From: Legionella longbeachae
Lineage (GTDB): Bacteria; Pseudomonadota; Gammaproteobacteria; Legionellales; Legionellaceae
Assembly: GCA_016191305.1 (NCBI GenBank)
Contig: JACPOX010000171.1
Location: forward strand, 1-12,784
Reading direction: 5' to 3'
DNA length: 12,784 nt
The position numbers were made by a program, and so were the translations under genes. Below the pieces are notes generated by a model, which was given only the letters and a program-made list of their open reading frames with translations, was not told the origin of the DNA and searched no databases. Shown one piece after another: positions 7,466-12,784 of the stretch (positions are counted from its first letter, which is position 1; each line of letters begins with the position of its first letter).

Positions 7466-8032
7466 CTATGGTTGTATTTGTATCGTGCTTTGTAATATGA
7501 CAGCGGAATTACCACTGGCTCCTATTGAACGTGCTGTAATACGGTAAATAAGAGTAGGGTATTTCGCATTTTGTCCAGGTTTAATAATAGAAGGGAGCTG
7601 TTCAATAATATAACTGGCCTGTGAAGTAGAAGAACCCTGAAAACTGTTAATTACTGAGTTTGAACTTGACCAATTAACGGTTGTCCATAATGGTGGATTA
7701 GCCGGATTTAATATATACAGTCCTTTTGTGTTCTGTAAAAAATCCGTTGCGCTATAGGATCCATTTAGCAGGTTATTGATTGCTGCATTGAGTGCTCCTT
7801 CTGTTTTTTCTAAACTAATTTCTGCATCTGTAGCATTTGCGGCAATCCGTGTTTGTGTAGTGTTTAGAGAAACAGCGGTAATTGCAAACACAGTAAGAAT
7901 AATAAGAAAAATCATGGTCAAAAGCAGAATATAACCCCTTTGCTCTCCTCGATTTATAGACAATATTTTTTGCTTATCATCTAGGGAGAGTTTGCCATTA
8001 TTGGACGGAATTTGAGAAAATTTAGGATTCAT
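7466..8032 (-). CDS. pilX: PilX minor pilin
   Basis: A 188-residue PilX-type minor pilin of the pilus tip/priming complex. The prepilin site follows a long 33-residue leader: EQRG (30-33) then YILLLTMIFLIILTVFAITA (34-53). Position +5 is Leu38 rather than Glu, which is normal for PilX/GspK-like subunits that cap the filament tip. It is followed by TRIAANATDAEISLEKTEGA (61-80), the region after the first helix where PilX proteins are most alike. The ATG overlaps the pilW stop as ATGA, and a GAGGAA stretch lies about 9 nt upstream, so this start is well supported despite the long leader. Co-transcription and translational coupling with pilW are likely. Confidence 0.88.
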   Translation of the reverse strand: MNPKFSQIPSNNGKLSLDDKQKILSINRGEQRGYILLLTMIFLIILTVFAITAVSLNTTQTRIAANATDAEISLEKTEGALNAAINNLLNGSYSATDFLQNTKGLYILNPANPPLWTTVNWSSSNSVINSFQGSSTSQASYIIEQLPSIIKPGQNAKYPTLIYRITARSIGASGNSAVILQSTIQIQP

Positions 8033-9162
8033 GAGCTTGCGTTCCTCAAAGCGATATTAACTTCATACACATGACGAAGTCGATGATCATTAGGAACAGT
8101 TACTGCTGTGTCTAATACAGCATATTGATTGTTGCTCATGTTTTCGGAAGCAATTTGGCCCTCTATTAAAAAGCCTAATCGAATTGAATAGATTTGCGCC
8201 CAGCTTGGAACCGCATCAGCAGTGACGTATTGGGAGACTGTGCCACTATTACCAATTCCATATTCTACCTTCATTACGTCAACTCCAGGAACTAGAGGCG
8301 CTATCGTCCAACCTGTTCCTGTCAATGTTGCTCGCATGAGTGAACTTTGTCCTCCTTGTCCTTGTCCCACAAAAAAGGCAGTTTGTTGGAGGGGAATGAA
8401 TTGAGCTCCAACTTGATAACTTACATTGAAAACAGAAGAAGCATTTTCATAGCCTCCTGAACCCGCTGTATGGGAAATAGATGTTCCTGTTATATTTGTA
8501 ATCATAAAAACAGAAGTTTTAACACAATCAGATATAGCTGCAAATTGCCCAGCATTGATATTCATGCCACTTGTGCTTTGAACAGTAAAAGTGTTACTAG
8601 TAGAATCAATGGCTGTAACAGATATTGGAAAGCTACCGGGGACTGCTCCAAGAACTACAAGTACATCACTACCTGCTTCTACATTTCCTACTAATGATGG
8701 ATCCAAGGGGGGTACCCAGCTACTTGCATTGTTAGAATTGGCACTATTATTCTGAGTAATCGTAAGAGAAGCACCACTCCCATTATAACCAGCGATTAAG
8801 GTTGGGTTGCTATTGATCGAACCAAGAGGGCTTGAACCGCCACCATTTAAGTTGGAAATAGCTGTGCTTATAGTACTGCAACCGACAAATCCAGCGGATC
8901 GGATTATGGGTACTACTAAATTGGCAATCGCATTTTCTGTACTTTGAATAAGTGCTTGGGAATTTGTAGTTTTATAAATTTGAGTTTGTGCAATGTAGAC
9001 TTGCATTACTGCATAACTTAGTAAAATACCAATGACAGTCGCTACCATTAATTCAACTAACGAAAATCCTTGTTGATATTTTTTAAACCCAAATTCGGCA
9101 GTAAAATTATAGTGGAAACGTTTCATATGATGAGACTTCAAGGATTTTTGATAGATTTTCAT
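8029..9162 (-). CDS. pilW: PilW minor pilin
   Basis: A 377-residue minor pilin of the PilW family. Such proteins are the largest minor pilins and bridge the tip complex to PilX/PilY1. The prepilin site is QQG (30-32) with Phe33 at +1 and Glu37 at +5 (GFSLVELMVATVIGILLSYA at 32-51). A large, Gly/Ser/Asn-rich globular domain follows, containing FVGCSTI (92-98). The leader is long at 32 residues; an in-frame ATG at residue 13 would leave a 20-residue leader and cannot be excluded. The 9162 start overlaps the pilV stop as ATGA, which favours it through coupling, since no strong Shine-Dalgarno is visible. The 3' end overlaps pilX in the same way. Confidence 0.9.
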   Translation of the reverse strand: MKIYQKSLKSHHMKRFHYNFTAEFGFKKYQQGFSLVELMVATVIGILLSYAVMQVYIAQTQIYKTTNSQALIQSTENAIANLVVPIIRSAGFVGCSTISTAISNLNGGGSSPLGSINSNPTLIAGYNGSGASLTITQNNSANSNNASSWVPPLDPSLVGNVEAGSDVLVVLGAVPGSFPISVTAIDSTSNTFTVQSTSGMNINAGQFAAISDCVKTSVFMITNITGTSISHTAGSGGYENASSVFNVSYQVGAQFIPLQQTAFFVGQGQGGQSSLMRATLTGTGWTIAPLVPGVDVMKVEYGIGNSGTVSQYVTADAVPSWAQIYSIRLGFLIEGQIASENMSNNQYAVLDTAVTVPNDHRLRHVYEVNIALRNASS

Positions 9163-9698
9163 AATTGGCTTTGTATGCTGAGTTGAACATAGTTGGGATT
9201 ATTAGGCACAACTATGCTACTTGCTCCCACTAGATTTTGTGCCAGGCTGTCATCCCATTGAACGGTTACAGTAATGATCGTATTTCCAGATAAGCCTGGA
9301 GTTGATGTGATAGAACCGCTGCCATTAGGTAATCTTTTGACATCATAAGTAAGCCAATACCAGCTATCGTATGTAGCTAGCTCAGTGCTCGAACAGGCAC
9401 TAATATTACACATAGTCCCTGGTTGAGATGGTGGAGTTGGTGAACCACTGCTGTTGATATTGTTGATGTTGTAGTTTCCATTAATTGCAGCTTGAGAATT
9501 GGCACGAACTTTATCAAATATATTATAAATGCATTGTACCGCTTGTTGTTTGCTATAACTTGAATTATTCACTTTACTGGATAGGAGTAACATTCCTGCT
9601 ATGCCTAACATCCCAATAGCCAGGATAACAAATGCAATTAAAACTTCTACTAAAGTCATTCCTTTTTGTTGTCCCTCGAATTGATCGCTGTGGTTCAT
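9159..9698 (-). CDS. pilV: PilV minor pilin
   Basis: A 179-residue type IVa minor pilin. Counted from ATG 9698, the leader ends QQKG (10-13), with Met14 at +1 and Glu18 at +5 (GMTLVEVLIAFVILAIGMLG at 13-32). The helix continues into the IAGMLLLSSK motif typical of PilV/GspI-like subunits. I chose ATG 9698 over the in-frame TTG at 9704 because GGAG stands 7 nt before the ATG but only 1 nt before the TTG. The fimU stop is 12 bp upstream and the 3' end overlaps pilW by 4 bp, so the gene sits in a tightly packed operon. The globular domain has cysteines in MCNISACSST, which could form a short disulfide loop. Confidence 0.92.
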   Translation of the reverse strand: MNHSDQFEGQQKGMTLVEVLIAFVILAIGMLGIAGMLLLSSKVNNSSYSKQQAVQCIYNIFDKVRANSQAAINGNYNINNINSSGSPTPPSQPGTMCNISACSSTELATYDSWYWLTYDVKRLPNGSGSITSTPGLSGNTIITVTVQWDDSLAQNLVGASSIVVPNNPNYVQLSIQSQL

Positions 9699-9710
9699 TA
9701 ACAATCTCCA

Positions 9711-10244
9711 TTAAGGACATGCCAGTGTACTGTTATCCCAAACAGCTTGTCCAGAAGTTGGGCCTGATTGTATGTATCCAGTTGCCAATACCTCTATGGA
9801 GCGCGCGAATGTACCACCTCTACTATCACAGAAAGTAAAATTACTAGGCGTTGTAATCAAACCATGAGGATCAAAAACAACACTTGCACTAGTACTTGAA
9901 AGTTTAGGATCCGTTGAAGAGAATTGTTGACTTTGCAACAACATGTTTACACCCGATGAAGGTTGAGTCACTACTATCCATCCGGAACCCCAATTTGTAC
10001 CACAATTGGTTGACTTTGCTACTCCAAATGGACATACCACTACGTTACTGGATTGATTAAGTGCAGTGCTACGCGCGTAATTTAATGCGTTTAAGAACAT
10101 ATCCATGTTGGCGGTTAGGCGACTATTCATTAGTATGGTGCTTATTGCAGGCATTGCAATAACAATGATAATGCTCAGTACTAATACAGTCACTAGGAAT
10201 TCAATTAAAGTGAATGCAACTTTATTAGCTAGCCTAGATTTCAA
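9711..10244 (-). CDS. fimU: FimU-like (GspH/FimT domain) minor pilin, first gene of the minor-pilin operon
   Basis: A 177-residue GspH/FimT-family minor pilin. The N-terminus MKSRLANKVA is followed by FTLIEFLVTVLVLSIIIVIA (11-30) with Glu15 at +5. The residue at -1 is Ala10, where the prepilin peptidase normally needs Gly; codon GCA is clear. The globular part is typical (LNALNYARSTAL at 51-62, FCDSRGG at 138-144) with C71, C81, C139 and C176. The DNA-binding GRxR tail described for FimT competence pilins is not present: the equivalent place reads TGYIQ (155-159). With the operon position this favours FimU over FimT. The start is TTG at 10244, supported by AAGGGA 7 nt upstream; there is no in-frame ATG upstream before a stop. 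A weak promoter guess on the minus strand is TTGTAA-N17-TACACT, around 10330-10360. Confidence 0.85.
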   Translation of the reverse strand: MKSRLANKVAFTLIEFLVTVLVLSIIIVIAMPAISTILMNSRLTANMDMFLNALNYARSTALNQSSNVVVCPFGVAKSTNCGTNWGSGWIVVTQPSSGVNMLLQSQQFSSTDPKLSSTSASVVFDPHGLITTPSNFTFCDSRGGTFARSIEVLATGYIQSGPTSGQAVWDNSTLACP

Positions 10245-10397
10245 AGTTATGTCCCTTTTGACAAGAGCAAATCCGTTTTTAATGTGTCACTTAGAATCAG
10301 ATGTTTCTTATGCGAAAAATAAGTGTAATACGGTTAGGGTCTATTTACAATTCTACTCAAAATAGCGAAATAAAGGATTTAAACTTATGTTGATAGT

Positions 10398-10420
10398 TGA
10401 ATCTACTACGAGTAGTTTCA
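10398..10420. promoter_or_regulatory. Near-perfect 23-bp dyad in the divergent intergenic region
   Basis: TGAATCTACT-ACG-AGTAGTTTCA has two 10-bp arms with a single mismatch around a 3-bp centre. It lies between the pil operon start and the nitrilase-like gene, just upstream of a TACAAT -10 candidate at 10439. It could be an operator serving one or both promoters. A T-rich stretch follows on the plus strand, so a terminator hairpin of an unseen small transcript is another option. Confidence 0.4.
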
Positions 10421-10475
10421 TTATTTGTTTAGATATAGTACAATATGTCTTTGTATTAATCACCGGATTAAGGTC

Positions 10476-10538
10476 ATGCACTCAAAGTTTGATTTAAAAA
10501 GAAAAAACTCAAGTACACAATTCAAGTATAAAAAATAG
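10476..10538 (+). other. Possible detached N-terminus of the nitrilase-like gene (frameshift at A6)
   Basis: ATG 10476 opens a 20-codon frame ending at TAG 10536-10538. Just before that stop is A6 (10530-10535). Adding one A would join it to the frame of the downstream gene, which is already open from 10532, giving a product about 39 residues longer than the GTG 10592 version. AAGG lies only 2 nt before the ATG, so the start is not well supported. It may be a mutation, a phase-variable tract, a sequencing slip or chance. Confidence 0.4.
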
Positions 10539-10591
10539 AAAATTTAGATGAATACGATAGTTTAAGTGGAAATGAGAAAATTGATTTTATA

Positions 10592-11464
10592 GTGCAGCAG
10601 ATTCACAAGAAATGTGAAGAATTAAAAACGAGCGATAAAGATAGCTTATGGTTATTCACAGCTCCCGAATATCTAATAACAGAAAGCCAACCTAATCAGC
10701 CTGTTTTGCCAGAAACAAAAGAATATTTTATTAAAAAGTGTATGGATTTGGTAGCGGAATTTGCTCCCCAGTTATTTTTATTACCAGGGACAATCTTAAC
10801 CAAAAAAAATATTACTTCACCGCAATTACCTGAAAAACTTGAACAAGTTCATAAATATTATTCTAATTTATTAGAAAAATTTCCTGCACTTGAAGATGAT
10901 GAGGAATTTGAGAAAAATAAAAATAACTTCAAATTAAAAGAAATAAAAAACGCAAAAAAGGTTTATCTTGTAAGGAATTCTGCTATGTTTTTTTCCTTAA
11001 CTGCAGGCGAAAATTCCTCTCTGAGAAGAGAAGTTATAGATAAAAAATCTCCTATAAATGAATGTGACATCGAAGATAAGACATATAATTTATTTCAGGT
11101 TGCTAAAACTCATTCAAAAAAACATACTAAAGCAAACTTTAATCCTATTATAGAATTAGAGCACCCTTTCACTAAAGAAAAATTCAATATTGGGATTGAA
11201 ATATGTAGAGACCATCATAATCAAATCTTACAAGCTTATTTAGAAAATGAAAACACTACCCCATTACTACATTTTATTTTATCTTCTACCATTTCATATG
11301 TGAAAGATTGCCTCACAGGATATTATAATTTTCATATAGACAGCTTGGAAGAAAATAAAATGATCTTGAGGAAAAAAGATCAACTTAATGAAAAGTTTTC
11401 TGTTGAGTTTGAAGTATGCAAATTGACTTATAAAAATAGTACCCAATACTTTGCAAGTAACTAA
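10592..11464 (+). CDS. Divergent nitrilase/carbon-nitrogen hydrolase-like protein, probably N-terminally incomplete as read
   Basis: No name recognised. Read from GTG 10592 it has 290 residues and shows the ordered marks of the nitrilase (CN-hydrolase) fold. LWLFTAPEYLI (19-29) holds the candidate catalytic Glu26. PQLFLLPGTIL (59-69) looks like the next core strand. KKVYLVRNSAMFFSLTAGE (122-140) precedes a Lys at 151 or 152 as candidate catalytic lysine. FNIGIEICRDHHNQ (198-211) supplies the candidate nucleophile Cys205, and LLHFILSS (225-232) the following strand. Family members hydrolyse amides or nitriles; the substrate here is unknown. A charged Lys/Glu/Asn-rich insertion (about 70-120) separates Glu and Lys. 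No signal peptide or membrane segment is visible. GTG 10592 has no Shine-Dalgarno and would cut into the first helix; the frame is open back to 10532. The gene is visibly more AT-rich than its neighbours, suggesting transfer. A secreted effector is possible but unproven. Confidence 0.65.
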   Translation: MQQIHKKCEELKTSDKDSLWLFTAPEYLITESQPNQPVLPETKEYFIKKCMDLVAEFAPQLFLLPGTILTKKNITSPQLPEKLEQVHKYYSNLLEKFPALEDDEEFEKNKNNFKLKEIKNAKKVYLVRNSAMFFSLTAGENSSLRREVIDKKSPINECDIEDKTYNLFQVAKTHSKKHTKANFNPIIELEHPFTKEKFNIGIEICRDHHNQILQAYLENENTTPLLHFILSSTISYVKDCLTGYYNFHIDSLEENKMILRKKDQLNEKFSVEFEVCKLTYKNSTQYFASN

Positions 11465-11512
11465 TTTTAGTCATTATTATAGAAACATAGATACAATAAT
11501 TTTTCTAATTAC

Positions 11513-11542
11513 TTGACAAAATTTTTATCTTATTTTCATACT
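11513..11542 (+). promoter_or_regulatory. Predicted sigma-70 promoter of the quinone-oxidoreductase-like gene
   Basis: A perfect TTGACA -35 (11513-11518) is followed after 18 bp by CATACT (11537-11542). The expected start is near 11549, about 25 nt before ATG 11574. Confidence 0.5.
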
Positions 11543-11545
11543 GTA

Positions 11546-11561
11546 TTACTTTAAGTAAAGT
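11546..11561. promoter_or_regulatory. Overlapping dyads at the predicted start site of the oxidoreductase gene
   Basis: TTACTT-T-AAGTAA (11546-11558) and ACTTTA-AG-TAAAGT (11548-11561) are perfect overlapping palindromes sitting on the predicted start site and just upstream of the Shine-Dalgarno AGGAG (11563-11567). TACT...AGTA half-sites recall operators of HxlR/YodB-type redox regulators, which often control quinone reductases; that link is only a suggestion. No such regulator gene is in the window. Confidence 0.4.
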
Positions 11562-11573
11562 CAGGAGTTATTC

Positions 11574-12563
11574 ATGCGTTCAATGATCATTAACCAATTC
11601 GGTGGATTTAATGTATTTGAAGAAGCTAATATTGCAAAACCTAGCTTAAAAAAGGGGCATGTGCTCATTAAAGTAGAAGCAACCAGCGTCAATCCACTTG
11701 ATATAAAATTGAGAAATGGAGATAAGCCAGGCCTTATACCCTCATTTCCAATGGTATTGCATGGTGATGTTGCAGGAACAGTCATTGAGGTTGATGAATC
11801 AGTTTCTCAATTTAAAGTGGGGGATGAAGTTTATGGTTGTGCAGGTGGTTTGCTTGATATGCAAGGAGCCTTGGCAGAATACATGTTAGCTGACGTTGAT
11901 TTAATAGCCCACAAACCCAAATCGCTCTCATTTGTACAAGCTGCTGCTTTACCACTGGTATCTCTTACTGCATGGGAAGGATTGGTAACTCGAGCCCGGG
12001 TTCAAAAAAATCAACGAGTTTTAATTCATGGCGCTACAGGTGGTGTCGGGCATTTAGCTATTCAATTAGCGAAACATCTAGGGGCTGTTGTATCAGCAAC
12101 TGCTTCTACTCCAGAAAAATGTGAAATTGCAAAGCAACTTGGTGCTGAACATGCAATTAATTATAAAACAACCTTAGTAGAAGATTATACTGCAGGATTA
12201 ACACAGGGTGGATTTGATGTTGTTTTTGATACTGTTGGTGGTGAACATCTGCAAAAATCTATTAAGGCAACTGCCATAAACGGGCAAATTATTACGATTC
12301 TTTCAGCGGGTCGATTAGATACTGATCCAGTCTTTTCAAAGGGACTTAGTATTCATTTTATCTTACAGCCTTTACCCTTAATAACAGGCATTAATCGTAA
12401 ACATTATGGGGAAATATTGACGAATATTGCGAAATTAGCCGATGCAGCAATTATTAAACCCTTGCTTGATCCTCATCAACTGTCAATATCTGATGTTGCA
12501 ACAGCTCATGAGCTTCTAGAGAATAATCAGGCAATAGGTAAAGTCGTTATGCGAGGAATATAA
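11574..12563 (+). CDS. Zinc-independent NADP-dependent oxidoreductase, quinone oxidoreductase-like (MDR superfamily)
   Basis: A 329-residue medium-chain dehydrogenase/reductase of usual length for quinone oxidoreductases. Members transfer hydride from NADPH to quinones or enone/aldehyde compounds in the cytoplasm. The N-terminal GroES-like catalytic domain (about 1-120) has VEATSVNPLDIKLRNG (34-49), FPMVLHGDVAGTV (58-70) and FKVGDEVYG (80-88). The Rossmann domain (about 125-270) has ALPLVSLTAWEGL (125-137) and the nucleotide-binding GATGGVGHLAIQLAKHLGA (153-171), then FDVVFDTVGG (214-223). The zinc-binding Cys/His ligands of alcohol dehydrogenases are missing, so it belongs to the zinc-free branch. 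AGGAG stands 6 nt before ATG 11574. It has its own predicted promoter with a dyad and appears monocistronic, ending before a REP-like element. GC content returns to the window norm after the AT-rich gene to its left. The substrate cannot be read from the sequence. Confidence 0.9.
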   Translation: MRSMIINQFGGFNVFEEANIAKPSLKKGHVLIKVEATSVNPLDIKLRNGDKPGLIPSFPMVLHGDVAGTVIEVDESVSQFKVGDEVYGCAGGLLDMQGALAEYMLADVDLIAHKPKSLSFVQAAALPLVSLTAWEGLVTRARVQKNQRVLIHGATGGVGHLAIQLAKHLGAVVSATASTPEKCEIAKQLGAEHAINYKTTLVEDYTAGLTQGGFDVVFDTVGGEHLQKSIKATAINGQIITILSAGRLDTDPVFSKGLSIHFILQPLPLITGINRKHYGEILTNIAKLADAAIIKPLLDPHQLSISDVATAHELLENNQAIGKVVMRGI

Positions 12564-12680
12564 AAAAATCCAACTACAAAATAACAACATTCAGCAATCT
12601 TTAAAAGAGCTGTTTAATAATGTTAACAAAAATCCGTTTTTCAGGAATATTGTATGTATTACCCGAACAAATAATAGAAA
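12564..12680. other. AT-rich stretch between the oxidoreductase gene and the REP element
   Basis: No coding potential seen. It contains imperfect AT-rich dyads, such as AACATT...AATGTT with an inner CAGC...GCTG (about 12587-12621), and an AAAAA-TCCG-TTTTT hairpin near 12649. None is a convincing intrinsic terminator; the REP hairpins downstream may serve as transcript end or stabiliser. Confidence 0.35.
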
Positions 12681-12784
12681 GTAGCCCGGATGGAGCGCTA
12701 GCGCGTAATCCGGGAACCCCACGAAGCGGCACATTATGGTTTAATGTGTCATGCTGCGCATGGATTTCCTGGATTACGCGCACA
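12681..12784. repeat. GTAG-type REP pair in inverted orientation (REPIN/BIME-like), cut by the right edge
   Basis: The element opens with GTAG (12681-12684), then CCCGGAT (12685-12691) paired with ATCCGGG (12708-12714) around the palindrome GCGCTAGCGC (12695-12704). A second copy runs in inverted orientation: GGATTACGCGC (12771-12781) is the reverse complement of GCGCGTAATCC (12701-12711). Between them CACATTA-TGGTT-TAATGTG (12730-12748) forms another hairpin. Symmetry about roughly 12741 suggests that some 17 bases of the right end are missing. GTAG-headed REPs belong to the class mobilised by REP-associated tyrosine transposases (RAYTs); no such gene lies in the window. Small frames crossing this element are not genes. 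Confidence 0.75.

Larger units (their letters stand above)
10245..10591. other. Divergent intergenic region between the pil operon and the nitrilase-like gene
   Basis: Very AT-rich. It must carry the pil operon promoter (minus) and the promoter of the plus-strand gene. A TACAAT -10 candidate lies at 10439-10444 on the plus strand without a good -35. A consensus TTGACA occurs at 10258-10263 (plus) but has no matching -10. The 23-bp dyad and the short ATG frame that ends at the A6 tract are listed separately. No RNA gene was recognised. Confidence 0.4.

Noticed and set aside
9116..9125. Palindrome GAAACGTTTC inside the 5' part of pilW
   Set aside because: It is only 10 bp and within coding sequence in the middle of an operon; likely chance.
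9699..9704. Upstream TTG as the start of pilV
   Set aside because: The ATG at 9698 has GGAG at proper spacing, whereas the TTG at 9704 has it only one base away.
10258..10286. Consensus TTGACA on the plus strand as promoter of a small RNA
   Set aside because: No acceptable -10 box follows at 16-18 bp spacing.
10105..10365. Plus-strand frame of 86 codons opposite the start of fimU and its upstream region
   Set aside because: It is antisense to the well-supported fimU N-terminal helix; its hydrophobic stretch is the complement of that helix, and there is no family resemblance.
12601..12783. Minus-strand frame of 60 codons at the right edge
   Set aside because: It reads through the REP palindromes; peptides like RGVPGLRASAPSG are a known by-product of such repeats and do not indicate a gene.
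1..12784. CRISPR arrays, tRNA or rRNA genes, transposases
   Set aside because: No spaced direct repeats, cloverleaf-like sequence or transposase motifs were seen in any part of the window.

Overview
The window looks like chromosomal DNA of an AT-rich gammaproteobacterium, most probably Legionella or a close relative. The evidence is a type IV pilus minor-pilin cluster in the order fimU-pilV-pilW-pilX-pilY1-pilE, followed on the same strand by a LuxR-type regulator and comEC. The protein style (Asn/Lys/Ser-rich, low GC) and a GTAG-type REP palindrome at the right edge agree with this. The genus is an inference from gene order and protein style; no database search was possible.

Layout, left to right. 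(1) At 1-157 (minus) is the 5' end of an Ada/Ogt-like gene that leaves the window. (2) At 233-2440 (minus) is comEC, the inner-membrane DNA channel of natural transformation, with a recognisable promoter and a short dyad in its leader. (3) At 2525-3238 (minus) is a PAS-like/LuxR-HTH regulator with its own promoter and a dyad in its leader. (4) At 3537-10244 (minus) are six pilus genes, almost certainly one operon read right to left: fimU, pilV, pilW, pilX, pilY1, pilE. Junctions are 4-bp ATGA overlaps or gaps of 10-13 bp. (5) At 10245-10591 is a divergent, very AT-rich intergenic region with a near-perfect 23-bp dyad. (6) At 10592-11464 (plus) is an unfamiliar low-GC gene that reads as a divergent nitrilase/carbon-nitrogen hydrolase. 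Its true N-terminus seems to lie in another frame behind an A6 tract. (7) At 11574-12563 (plus) is a zinc-independent quinone-oxidoreductase-like MDR enzyme with a promoter and a dyad. (8) At 12681 to the edge is one REP hairpin plus most of an inverted second copy (REPIN/BIME-like).

Functionally, the centre of the window is a DNA-uptake and pilus neighbourhood. The minor pilins and PilY1 form the priming/tip complex of type IV pili, and ComEC passes incoming DNA across the inner membrane. The LuxR/PAS protein between them is a natural candidate local regulator, although nothing in the sequence proves its targets. Points that deserve attention are the Ala at -1 of the FimU prepilin site, degenerate metal-binding motifs in PilY1, the split nitrilase-like gene, and several dyads placed just downstream of predicted promoters.
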